Assembly: GCA_003255065.1 (NCBI GenBank)
Contig: QAOA01004319.1
Location: 193,741 to 257,740, forward strand
Reading direction: 5' to 3'
DNA: 64,000 nt
Origin: Cercis canadensis
Lineage: Eukaryota > Streptophyta > Magnoliopsida > Fabales > Fabaceae
This document shows, one piece after another, positions 24,743 to 37,200 of the stretch. The position numbers were made by a program, and so were the translations under genes. A model generated the notes under the pieces. The model was given only the letters and a program-made list of their open reading frames with translations. It did no database searches and was not told the origin of the DNA. Each line of letters starts with the position of its first letter. Positions within the stretch are counted from its first letter, which is position 1.

Positions 24743-27520
24743 ATTTTTCTAATTTAAATGACTTTGATGAAAATATAAAACTAGATTCTGTCCTTAATAA
24801 TTGATTATTGAGTATTTCATAATAGTATTCACATAAGTAATTTATTTGTAAATATAGTTATTTTGGAGGTAAAGGCTATGCTATCCTCTTAGAGGGGTGG
24901 CGTTACCTCCATCTCAGTTTAATGGATTTGGGTGGAACTTACTCAATAATTTTGATATTATTGTGAATATCTCAAAAAATTGAATCAATCAATATATACT
25001 AAAACATATAATTACTTATAAAATATAAAAATAGTATAATATAAGAAAACAAATTAGGAAATAATTTTTTAAATTTTATTTTTTGACATATTTTTTATAT
25101 CATATAATTCTTATATTTTATAAAAAATTATATATTTTTAACACATATTAAATAACTTAATTTTTTAAAATATTTATAACACTAAAATTATATGATAAAT
25201 CCTATTAAGTCACATTCAAAATCTCACTAAACTAAGGTGATCGTAAAAGTACCCCTCTTGTAGGGTAGTATAACCCTCACCAATTTTAGAGCAACCAATC
25301 AAATAAAGAAACATGGAAAAAGAAAGCAAGGTACTCTAACATTGTGCACGAAATTTAAGCTAAGAGCAGGGTGAGAAAAGCTGACAATAAGCGAGTTTCT
25401 GGGGAATGACGATCAGGGTTCTGACGAGGATCTAATCTCACGGGGTTATCAAGGTTCAGTTTTGAACCGTTGGATCTGAATCCTTGCACCGATAAGAGGG
25501 AGCATCGCACGCCAGGTGGTCCCCAGCGCACTAAGCTAATTACCATTTCTTGGTTTGCTGATTCTGAACACAACAGGTTTGGAAAAACCTAAGTATTTTG
25601 ACCTAAATGGCATATTTAAAGTTGTCCACTCATTCTCTGACAAGTGACAACACACCTACTCTACCTTTTAAATTAAATTAATCTAATAACTAAATTAAAT
25701 CATTAAATAAATATCTTTGACCCTTCTCCGTCATCGCTTTGTCAATGTGCAGCTGCATTTGAAAGCAACAAAACAATATTTACTTAACTACCTCGCAGGA
25801 GCACATTGATGAGTTTGAAAATGTTTTTGTTTTTATGAAAAACAGTTTTTTTTCTTTTTTTTTTTATTTTTAAAAAAATTTTATAAAAAAAAATTTTAAA
25901 ACATGTTTTTAAAAACAGTCATATCAAACAAATTTTTTTATTTTATTATTTTTTTTAAAAAAATAATTTTTAAAAACAAAAATCAAACAGACCCTATGTT
26001 TTTAATAATTATTTTTCTGTTTTTGAAAGATATTCTCTTTAATTTTCTAGGACTTTGAAGCCAACTAATATCTGATTTTGATTACTTTTATATAAGATAC
26101 ATAAATAAAACATGCAAGAAAAGTGTTAAAAATAAACTTAAAAATTAACATAGAATAATATTTTTTTAAAACTCAATTAAACTCAAATTTTATTAACCAC
26201 TAAATGTTTAACTTTTTTTTTATACTAAAAGCACATATTAAATGTTTAACTCACATAAAATAATTCAATTTTTTAAGATTTATACGATGATAAAAAAATC
26301 AAAAATTAATATGTCTTAAACTTTGAGTAAGGGTAAAGCTTATCCTTACTACAACAAAGAATAGTTTCCTACAACCAAAAATTTGTCCATGATAATCTCT
26401 ATAGTTTCCTAATTTCTCATAATCTCTTTATTTGGAACTTTGAAGCTAAAAAAATATATGTAATCATATATGCTTGTATTATTTATCGTTTATTGGAGAT
26501 CATATAATAGAATAATAATTCTCTCCCACAATCTCACTTTATTCAATCACAATAAAATTTACATCCAAAACTTTTACAATAGAATATTTATTATTCAACT
26601 AAGTGTGCCTTGAAAACAGTCATGTATGCTTGTTTTACAATGTGAGATGATTAGAAAAAAGAGAACTTTTTGCTCTCCAACAAACGAGATATAACACTAA
26701 ATGGCTATAAAAGTAGGATACCCATGTTTTGAACTTGTGTGGCAAATAACACTAATCATTTTATAAAATGAGTGATTATGTTTATGCACCCAAGTGTAAA
26801 AAGACTAGAGTTTTACTAAAAAAAATTATATGTTTAGCTAAATTTATATATTGTCATTCATGAAGACGTAAAAGAAACATACAACATCAAATGACTTATG
26901 ATCAAATGATATTGACATTGTCTTCAGGGCTTATAATTTTTGTGTTCAAGTTGTAGTCAAAAAATATATTAAAAAGAAAAAAACATATAACAATTGTGAA
27001 AGAAAAAACAAAAAACATAAACTCATAAAATTCTTTAGGATTCTAGTAAGATAACGAATAGGGACAAAATAGTATTTTCTTATAGAGTTCAATGAGCTTC
27101 TATAAACTTGAGAGGTCTCTCCCAAAAAAGGTCCTAAATCTAATTAAATTTAGAGGTAGTTGTGCTTATCTTATCTGTCGAACAAACGAACCTGACTAAC
27201 CGACAAAGTAGGGTTGTTGAGTTTGAACAAGATAAGGTGGGCTTGATAGCTTTGCTTGAAAGATCTTTCCTTCAATGATAAGTATTTGAATAGAGAAAGT
27301 TTAATGATATACTAATTTTTTTTTTTTTTTTGTGTAACTTAATGATATACTATTTAGTGACACATCAACTCATGTTAATTAAGTTAATAGATTCAATTAA
27401 GTTTAGATATGTTAACTTGTCCATGTAAAGCTAATTAGTGTGCATATAATATTATTATATTAATATTACTATTTAGAAATTAATTAGTTTCACACTATTT
27501 CACATAAATATATTTGATAA
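24743..27520. other. AT-rich intergenic stretch with one GC-richer island
   Basis: Nothing recognisable except an island at about 25340-25600 with higher GC and a 72-codon open frame on the minus strand. Its product matches no family I know. The rest is low-complexity AT sequence. A short A-tailed repeat near 26920-26980 resembles one near 30340-30410. Confidence 0.5.
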
Positions 27521-28187
27521 AATGTAAACCTCATAGAAAAATGTTTAAGTAAATTGAAATTATGTCAATTATAACAAGTATATTGATGTGAACTAATTAA
27601 TGCGTAAGATTTTTTTTGTGTTACATATAGGCGCAATGCACTGAAAATGGAAAATATATGACAGGAATATAACTTATGACATCAAACCCATTTAATTCTT
27701 ATAATTAGAGAAAGTGTCATTAGATCTACAAGTCATTGACATGTATAAGTAAGATTTTCTCACGGATACCTACAACAAAGATATAATCCCTACCAAGAAG
27801 CATAACTTTTATTGNTAAGATTTTCTCACGGATACCTACAACAAAGATATAATCCCTACCAAGCATAACATTTATTGAAATGATCTCATTTAGTTAGTTC
27901 ATAACATTTATTTAAAGAGCCATGCACGTTGTAACAAATTAATCATAATTCTAACTAAGATTAAAGTGAAGCACACAATAATCATTTGCACCACGATTTT
28001 TCTGCATAAATACTGATCTATATATATATATTAATTTTTTTTAAAAAAATGTCTCAAACAATGGCAAAACTCGGTTATCATCATTTATCACATCATACCA
28101 TTTACTATTTTATCCAATTATTGGTATACAAATAAATCATTGTGAAAAGCACATATTCTCTAAATCAGCATTATTGCTCATAAAAAA
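27521..28187. repeat. Segmental duplication, copy 2
   Basis: Second copy of 23543-24086 in the same orientation, including the old SINE (about 27610-27748). It is lengthened by a short false-looking repeat around the N at 27815 (27750-27814 against 27816-27877) and by extra sequence at 28040-28140 that is absent from copy 1. Confidence 0.88.
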
Positions 28188-28480
28188 AAAAAATCAGTAT
28201 TATTGCTATCACATTTTTGTTTTTTTGTATTTAGAAAGACATGCTTTGTACTTTATCTTATTCAGTTTGCACAATCATCTTTCTGTTTGTATCATTAGCT
28301 TTTGAATTTGGTGATGACAGCGATCCTTAAGCCTTGAAGCACTTGTTCCATTAAGAAAAAAGTGATTATACGTTAAAGGTGATTGTACAAAATGGATAAG
28401 AGAAAGTGTGACAGGGGAATAATTTTACAATTTGGTATTAATTAACATTTAGATAATGATAGTTTACACCTATCTTTTTT
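28188..28480. repeat. ~290-bp block, inverted copy of 24087-24376
   Basis: Reads as the reverse complement of 24087-24376, from TCAGTATTATTGCTATCACA to CACCTATCTTTTTTGCA. The right terminal inverted repeat is worn away after TTTTGCA. Confidence 0.85.
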
Positions 28481-29861
28481 GCAAGTTTCTACTTATATAA
28501 AATATAATGTTTTTTATTTTAATATTTTAATTACGATTTTAAATTTAAACACAAAATTTAAATAATGATAATTCGTTAATTTTTTTTCAAAGGGAAAGAA
28601 ACATACAAAAAATAGAATATAATTATAATAATGATCTTTTGTCTTTGCGTTTTTGTTTCTCCCGAAGTGGACGCTTTAGGCATCTAGTGACATATCATTT
28701 TCAGCAAAAAGGCAAAAACAAAACGATACGGAATTGATGTGAAATGTCCATTTGAGCAGAATCTTAAAAATAGTTTTTACTACAAGAGAAAACTCTTAAA
28801 AATTAATTTACCTTTTTATATTTGAACTTTCTATTAAAAGAAAATTCTAGAAAATAATGGGAATTTTTATAAATAAATAAAAAAATCCCTATTATATAAG
28901 GTCCACATTGTGTGAAATGAAAAGTAGGTTTCAAAAAGCTAGATGAAAATGACATTTTCCTAACATTAGATATAATTTAGGCCCACGGGTTTGAAGAGTT
29001 TTCAAGATATTTTAAGTTCAAACATTTATACAATTACGTACCAATTAATATCAACTATACATTAATAGTAGCATAATTGAAATTTATTTGGACACACTTA
29101 AATATTTTTATATTAAAATCAAATTGTATAAATAGTGTAAATGTGTCATATATGCACACCAATTACAATTAGTTGGGAGATCTCCTCTCAAACTATTAAG
29201 ATTTAAGATCTCGAGTGATTCTTGTAAATAATGCATTTTTGCAAACTAAAGACACAATTAAGGCAGATTTCAAACTATTTCCACCACTACCGCAGTTTTC
29301 TTTTTTACTTTTCCCCTTCAGTGTCGAATTTTTCCTGAGTCTTCCTTCAAGTGTCACATTTTCGCAGTGTAAAATTTTTTTTTTTTTTAAACAAATTCAA
29401 GTGTCGCATATAGAAGTAGTGGAGAGTCGAATTTTAGCAATTGTCTCCTTCAAAGTGTCGCATTATGGCATTTTGACATTTTTTTTTTTTTTNTTCGTTT
29501 AGCTTCTTCTCATTTATATTTTAATGGCAACATATGATAATAATGTTAAAAGAATCTTCATGAATCCTTTATTTCTAAAAAAATTGATCAAATAAAAAAA
29601 AATATTATTGATGATGGCATGTCATGACAACATGAAAGCAACGAAGATGAGGATATATGAAGGTAGCTGTGACGAATGCTATCCCCAAAGAAAAAGAATA
29701 ATGGCAATGATGATAGGCTTGATCATGATGGTAAATATAGCGGCAATAATATATAGTATTTAAAAACTTGTTACAAGATAATAGAGTTATCATGCGGTAA
29801 AATTTCAATAACCGAATCTTTTCATCATGAAAATTATTGAATATCTTGAATTAAATGGGAA
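28481..29861. other. AT-rich intergenic stretch, no gene seen
   Basis: Around 29310-29465 there are several loosely repeated TGTCGCA/TGTCACA-type phrases between T-runs (AGTGTCGAATTTT, AGTGTCACATTTTCGC, AGTGTCGCATA, AGTGTCGCATTATGGC). These look like a worn short tandem repeat. An N sits in a T-run at 29493. Confidence 0.45.
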
Positions 29862-30320
29862 TTTTTTTTTTATTATAGGAATATAGAATTTTATTAAGCA
29901 TCAAAAGCAAGTACATATAAAAGAATGATTGAAAGATAATCCTTCAACAAATGAGATCAATAGGACTAGATTTTTTTAACTGAACAAGCTTATGAGTTAC
30001 TCTATTAACTAACCTAGGAGTCAAATGGAAAGAAATTACTCTTATAGTGCGAGCTATCTCTAAAATATCATGCAACACAATTCCAATCACTAATTGCATA
30101 ACCTTGTGTGTCAATGCTGCTTGGAGAACTGTTCGAGCATCACCCTTAACCTCCAAATCAAGAAAAGCTCAGATCTAGGGCCATTTGCAAACTATCTCTT
30201 CCAGCAATGGCTTCCATAACATCTACATCATGAATCTCTTCAATAGATTTTGCCCATCCTGCCAAATAAAAACCTTTCAAATCCTTAATAACTCTCCCAA
30301 CAGCACCACCTCTACCTTAA
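29862..30320 (-). pseudogene. 5'-truncated LINE remnant (RNase H-like domain)
   Basis: The minus-strand translation resembles the RNase H-like domain (RVT_3 type) at the C-terminus of plant non-LTR retrotransposon polyproteins. It has a start block GRGGAVGRVIKDLKGFYLAG, a middle EAIAGRDSLQMAL, then LDLEVKGDARTVLQA, and an end block with RLVNRVTHKLVQL. The reading frame changes near 30160, between the middle block and LDLEVKGD, so it is broken. An A-run (seen as T at 29862-29871) lies downstream on the same strand, as expected for a LINE 3' end. Everything upstream of this domain is missing, which fits 5' truncation on insertion. Confidence 0.72.
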
Positions 30321-33108
30321 AATAATACAGTTGTCTTTAAAGCTTGTGACTTTTATGTTCAAATTTAAAGTTATAGTTAAAAATATAAAATAAAAAATAA
30401 AAATAAATGATAAAGCAAGAGAAATTAACCAATTTTTCCAACTTACATTTGCCACTATTTTCCCAACCATTGGTTTCTAAACAAATATACATAGATATGC
30501 CAGAAAATGTTTGTTAAAGTGAAAATTGTGACAATCATTAGAACCATAGATGTTTTCCGCTTTATTACTTTTCTGTCAGTTTCATGATTTCGTCCTTTAC
30601 TTATTGCAACTTGCAAAATGCAAACGCAGCTAACACAATAGAGTAGCTCACCTATTCTCCCAACGCCATCTCTAAGCTTGGTGAACCAAATCAATTACCG
30701 TAAACTAGTTGTAAATTCACGGGCAGTTAAAGCAGAAAACTCATGAAAAAATAGAAGAAAAATAAAAATAAAAAAGTAACAAAAAAATAAATATAATGAC
30801 TATAAATAGTCATACTCCTAAAAAAATGATTTATTTTTAAATTAATATAGTGATTACTATCTCTGACAACATATTAAACCAAATTAGGTAAATAATATCT
30901 AAATGAGTAACAAATTAAATATTTAAGGATTCGATTGAGAAAATGATACTAATAATTTTATCGCTTGATATATGTAATATTAAGAAAATATTTATTACAT
31001 TGTTTAAAAACTAAAAGAAATCTCTCAACTTCAAACAAGCAGTGTGTGCATAGCATAGGTTGGGGTATTTTATTTGACTGGTGAAAGGTTTAAAAAGTGC
31101 GTGTAGTCCAAAGTCCTAAGATTCTATAAACAGAAATTAATGAGTGACTAATCTCCATTCGATACACGCACACAAATACTTACTATTATTGGACCAAAAA
31201 ACAGTGAAAACAATAATGCTAAAAATGAGAAAGGATCGTTGACTTGGAGAAAAGACTTTTGGGTTTAAATTTTGTCAAGATATTTGGTTCTTTGAAATAA
31301 ATATTACATTTTGATAATTTATTTATTTAATTATTATAGTTTTAAAATATTTTATCGTAATATTATAATTTTTTTTAAAAAAATAAATGTCAATAGGTGA
31401 GTCTACTAGATATGTCCCATGTCATGCGACATGTCCTTTGAGAACATGTTACATTGCTTCATGTTATGTGAAAAAAAGAAGAAGTGAAGATTAATATATA
31501 TGGTAAANTATGATAAAAGATAAAAATATAATGGCTTCTCAAAATTAGACTAAAACGCATCCCCAAGAAAAAAGAATGAAACTATATTGAAATTCAAATA
31601 TTTTGAGTTCAAATAGAATAAATATATCTTTTATTCAGTTTTTTTTTGGGCCATGATCTTTTTTATTCAGTTTATTCTCATACTTTTCAAAATATTATTA
31701 CTGATGATAATATAATTATTATTAGTATAATAGATTTTATTGAAACAAGAAGGGAAAATGTCACTCTAATTTGAGTAACGTTGTACATACTATTTTTTTT
31801 CCATTGCAAATCTCAACTAATTTTTACATTATAGATTTAATGGCACACACTTAAATTTTTTTTTCTTGAGTGATTTAAATTTAATTAAGTCAATATTATC
31901 AAAATAGTTACTTATGGCCATGTCCTCTCTAAAACAAAATCAAAATGTTAGTATCCCAAAAACTGGACGGACAATGCATAAGTTCCATATACAGTATTTT
32001 GTTCAAATATATATATATTTTTTTAAAAAACTAACATGCGTGTATAGTATAGCCAGGCTATTATGCTTAGTACGGAAAATAGGCATGGATGCATATTGAA
32101 TAAGAACAACTTATTTGTGGTCATCTCTTGAAATTTGTGTACGGTGGCTGCTAAGTTACCCTCATGTTAAAGGGTAGTGCTACTCTATCTTTTGTCTGCA
32201 GGGATTTTGATATAACTCACATTTTAAAAAAATAAAAAAAGTCACATAATATGAGTTAGAGGAATTAGTTTTTTTATAAAATGTATAAATAAAATAATAT
32301 AGAAAAATTAATATAAAATAGTAATTTTATTTGATACAATTAAACTTAAATTATGTTAATTTTTTTTTAAAAAAAAATTTGTCCCATACTATGTAAATCA
32401 ATTTTTTTAGATCTTTATAATAACACTCATTTCAATATTTAGATTCCACCAAAACTAAGATAAAGTAGCACTACCGACTACCTTTTAAAGAGAAGATAGC
32501 TTAGGAGTGACTCATTTATGCATCTCTTGAAATTACAAAAAGATGAGCACTATACTACACCGCTATATCCTTTCGATTAGATGAAATTTAATGAGACTTA
32601 CATTATAATTTTAATGTCATTACAAAAATTTTAAAAAATTAAATTATTTAGTATATATTAGAACACATAATTTTTTATAAAATATAAATTTGACATAATA
32701 TAAAAAATATACCAAAAAATAAATTTAAAAAAATTATTTTTTGACACATTTTTATATATCATATTATTCTTATATTTTATAAAAAAATATGATCTATTCT
32801 TGCAATGACTATTTTTTTTTAATTTTTATAATAATACTAAAATCACTTTATCAATTACACCCGGACTCAACTAAAATGAGTGTAATATAACTCTTCCCTT
32901 ACAAAAAACTAGAACAGCTAAAAAAATTTACCAAAAAAAAAAAAAACGAAAAGCTATGAAACAAGCTCAGCGCCCAATTGACAATGAAGGCAATGATGAA
33001 CACGTAATGCGTTTTCGTGTGGTCATTGGTCCACTGAGTACGATTTTGTACGGATGACAGTGACTTGTTTCTAACATTGTACTATTTCCCTTATTTTTTT
33101 AACTCCCA
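30321..33108. other. AT-rich intergenic stretch upstream of the SOC1-like gene
   Basis: No gene. The N at 31508 marks a join. Long A/T-only stretches occur. Short open frames at 30455-30694 and 31914-32099 have no recognisable content. Confidence 0.5.
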
Positions 33109-33772
33109 CTCTCTTTCTCTTTCTCTCTCTCTCTCTCTTAAGTTTCCTTTTTCATTAAGGAAAAAACAATAATAAATCAAAGGCCATCACGTCCCTTTTG
33201 GCTTTTATCATTTTCTCCAGTCTTTTCATAAGAAAATTAGCAGTATCATTTTCGCATTTTCCTCTTTTTTTACTCTTTAGCTAAGCATTTTTCTTTTTTG
33301 GGTGTGTAGACTGAGTTTTTACCAAAACAAGCAAAGGATGAGGTTTCAATTTTCTATTACCATATATCTTTTGTTTCTGAATATGGTGTGGCCTGAGGAA
33401 CAAAGGGGAACAGATGGATTAATAAGGAAAGGTGGGTCTCGGTGCCTATGCTTCCCTCTTAGCTAAAGGAAGGTCAATCCCAATTCCCCATCAGACTCAC
33501 TTCCTCCCTCCATTATCTTTAGCTATACCATTCCTTTCTGGGTTCTCTGTACCACTCTCTCTTCCCTCTTTTGGCTCTTTTTCCCTTTCACAACCTTCAT
33601 TTTCTCCCTCCCTCCTTTCCTTTTCTGTACACAATTATAAAATCCTTTATTCTCTCTCTCTTGCTCTTGAGATTTTCTGGTTTTTTCCCAATTCGGTGTA
33701 AATCTCCTTCCTTTCTTGCCTCATTCATAACTAGCTAGCTAGTTCAATTGAAATTGCTTTCTTTCTCTTCTG
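33109..33772 (+). promoter_or_regulatory. CT-rich promoter / 5' UTR region of the SOC1-like gene
   Basis: Begins with a CT run (about 33109-33138) and continues with many CCTCC, TCTCTC and TTTCCC patches up to a splice donor at 33773. Such pyrimidine-rich leaders are common upstream of MIKC MADS-box genes and can bind GAGA/BPC-type factors. No clear TATA box was seen, so the transcription start cannot be placed. Confidence 0.55.
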
Positions 33773-34264
33773 GTAAGCTTCAATCAATCAAGAATACCCA
33801 TTTTTTTTTTTGTTTTTGGATATTATCTTCTGGGTGTTTGGTTCCTTTGCTTGGATTTGATGCTATTCTCACCAATTTGATCTCTTTTAGAAAAATTGAA
33901 AAGCTATATTGACTTTGGGTTTTTGTCTTCTTTTTCAGAAACTTCTTCCATTTCCTTGTAAGTTGTAATCTTCTCCCTCTCTCATGAGTCATGACATTCC
34001 CTTCACATTTAGAGGAAATATTTGTTGGCTTTTGATTCCTACCCTTTTATGAGTGATCGTAATCTATTGCATTTTCAACCTGCTATAGCTTTCTGGGTCT
34101 TCAAGTCTCTCTAAGAAAGGCTTGGATTTGCTGAAATTCTCTTCTCTTCCTCTCTCTCTATCTCACTGGGCTTTATCTATCTACTTGGTGAGAACTCCTT
34201 CACTGGCCGTGTGCTCAACTTTTTCCAATTTCCTAACCATTTTCTGATCCCATTTCTTTTCTAG
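33773..34264 (+). other. Probable 5' UTR intron of the SOC1-like gene
   Basis: Donor TCTG|GTAAGCTT at 33773 and acceptor TTTCTTTTCTAG ending at 34264, followed by 26 bases of leader and the start ATG. An intron in the 5' UTR is usual for SOC1 genes. Inferred from signals only. Confidence 0.65.
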
Positions 34265-34290
34265 TGTTGGTTCACAGAAAGGAGGTAAAG

Positions 34291-37200
34291 ATGGTGAGAG
34301 GGAAGACTCAGATGAGGCGCATAGAGAACGCAACAAGCAGGCAAGTCACCTTCTCCAAGCGACGCAATGGCCTTCTCAAAAAGGCGTATGAGCTTTCAGT
34401 TCTTTGTGATGCTGAGGTAGCCCTCATCATCTTCTCTCCAAGAGGGAAGATGTATGAATTTGCAAGCTCCGGGTAATGTACTTTCACCATTTTCTGATCA
34501 CAAACTGTTTATGTAATTACATCTGCATCTGCAAAATTCAGCATTCAATCTTGTAGTAAATTTCATGCAGACTCATGTATGTGCTTTTACACCATTTTTA
34601 GAGTCAAGTAGGCAAGATTTTCTTCACACCCATAAACAGATCTTCATAGTTTCCAATTATAGAGAGAGGGAAGGTAGGTCAAGTCAACCCCAGAAACAGT
34701 TCAGGACAAAGGATAGACACAATATTTTATATTTTTTTCTTCTGACAGAACTTAGTATTAGGGATTTTGGGAAACCTTGACATATAAATGTCTCACATGG
34801 GTAAGGTTGTTATTAGTGTTTTACGTCTGAAAGAAGCTAACCCTACTACTGTCTTTAGCCCATGTGCCTAGTTATATCTGAGGATTCTGGTTTTATACCC
34901 AGCAAATCAGAAAGGGGTTCTAAGTTCTGATATAGCTAAGACTTTTTGGTTTTTGGTAACTTTATCTATACTTGGGTCTTGGGTTTGAGTAGGGATATGA
35001 TATATCATAATTTACACTTTACAACTTCTAAGTTGTTATTTTTTCTATGGGCGTGTGAAGGGCTTAAAACTCTTTCGGGTTTTCCTCTACTAGGGGTTGG
35101 GGTTTTCCTATGTAGGAATTGAACCAAGGGTTAGCTAATTATATTTGTAAATAATTAAGGTTGTTCCTAAACCAGAACCCCACCTCCACAACCAAACAAC
35201 ACACACGCAAAAAGGGGGAAAAAAAGGGCTGAAAAATGAAGAAAGGAGTTGTACCTGGTTCTCTCAGAATAGTGAGGCAATAGCCAGCACAGTAGATAAT
35301 AGTGCAGTATGTACTAATCCCTGACATACAAAGTTCTTGGGGAGAGAGAGAGAGAGAAGGATAGGTAGGATTCTTTCATAATGACCTGCATCCACAGATC
35401 TCTGAGTACATGCCTCCTGTAATATTTTCTCATAGGTAAAATATATTATCTTTTGGTTCATGAAATAGGATCCTACTGTTTTTTTTTGTTGTTTTAAATC
35501 TTATTATTTATTGACAACAGCTTCTATCTATGCATGCTCACCCAACAAATTGAGTAAACTTTGTCTCAATCTGCGAGGAGCTTGTGAGATGAAACATAAT
35601 AATGTACGGTGTGGGCACTTACTAACCTCATTCCAAGGCTATTTGGGTTTTTATTATATATGCACCAAAACTTCTTTTTTAGCTTGTGGTCTAAACTATT
35701 TAATAGTTAGCTTTTATCACNATGCTCACCCAACAAATTGAGTAAACTGTCTCAATCTGCGAGGAGCTTGTGAGATGAAACATAATAATGTACGGTGTGG
35801 GCACTTACTAACCTCATTCCAAGGCTATTTGGGTTTTTATTATATATGCACCAAAACTTCTTTTTTAGCTTGTGGTCTAAACTATTTAATAGTTAGCTTT
35901 TATCACTTTCAAACCTTAACTTGGAAGCTAAATGCATCTAATTAATGTCCTCTTCTTTTCCATCCTTTCTTTCCTGTTACATTACATGCAAAGAAGCCTG
36001 AATATCAAAGGGTTTCTTAATTCTCCTAGGTAACAATGTTTACAGTTAGTGAAAGATTAGTGAAAATCTGTATATACTAATTGAAATCATTCTGAAAAAT
36101 TAACTCAAAGGGAGAGAACTAAACCAAGAGGATAGGAGAAGGCACATGCACTGAAGTGAATTTTTCAATGTATATTTTAGAACAATATATATATGCTTTG
36201 GACTATTTTCTTTTCCTCGTAATTGCAACTCATAAAGTTAAAGCTAAGAGTTCATAATGTCGTACCAAACTAAAGCTTCTTCATAATGTGCCATACCAAG
36301 TTAAATCTGAGACTTTATGACTGAAGTATGATAATTTAGTGATTTCATTTTACCTTTTTGCTGATCATCCCAATTTTTATAATCTTAGCCAAATTTGGGT
36401 TTTTTTTTTTTTTTCTCTTATTCTGAAATCATAATTACCTTATTGTATTTATCATTCTCATTGCCATTACTCTTTTTCTAATGTGATACTAACGAGTATG
36501 ACTTAAACTCTTGCTTCATCACTTTTAGGTGACACATTTTTCTCCTACTAGATCTTATGGTCTGCTAAACTATAGTTCCACTTAATATTAGTTAAATTCT
36601 TCACAACTATAACTTTTTTTGCTGCTAAATCATATTTTATTAGGTGTTAGTACTATAATCAAAATTTTAAAATGACTTGCTGAAATATTTAGGATGATCA
36701 TGAGCTGATTGTTTGTAAGGGTTCTCAAGATTATAGTTTAACATATGATATGAGCTTTCTGTGCATTTGTTAGGCTTTCTTTCTTTTTTGTGTTGTCAAG
36801 TTCCTTGAAAACTTTTCATTTAAAAGACAAGACTATTTCTCTTAATATACGTTATTGATATGACTTTTAACCCTCCTTTGGCTTTTTTAACTTAAAATGA
36901 TTGAAATTTTGAATCATCTCCTTAATTCTCTCTCCTTTATATGCATAATCTGCATTGAAAATATTCAATTCTCTATAGGTTAAGCACTAAAATGTGGCAA
37001 TACAGCTTAGTAAATATATATAGTCCTTAAAGACCAATATATATATTCCTTATTTCTGCAGTTAGCCTCTGGTAAAGTTAAATTGCTTTGGCCCTTCGCA
37101 AGACAAAAACTAGAATAAAAACAAACATAAGCAAAAAATTAACTAGAAATAAAGGCTAGCTTGTTCCAAAAAATAAATGAAGCTATAGGTTTCATTTGAA

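Noticed and set aside
34308-34490. Minus-strand open frame over the SOC1 first exon
   Set aside because: Shadow of the conserved MADS-box exon.
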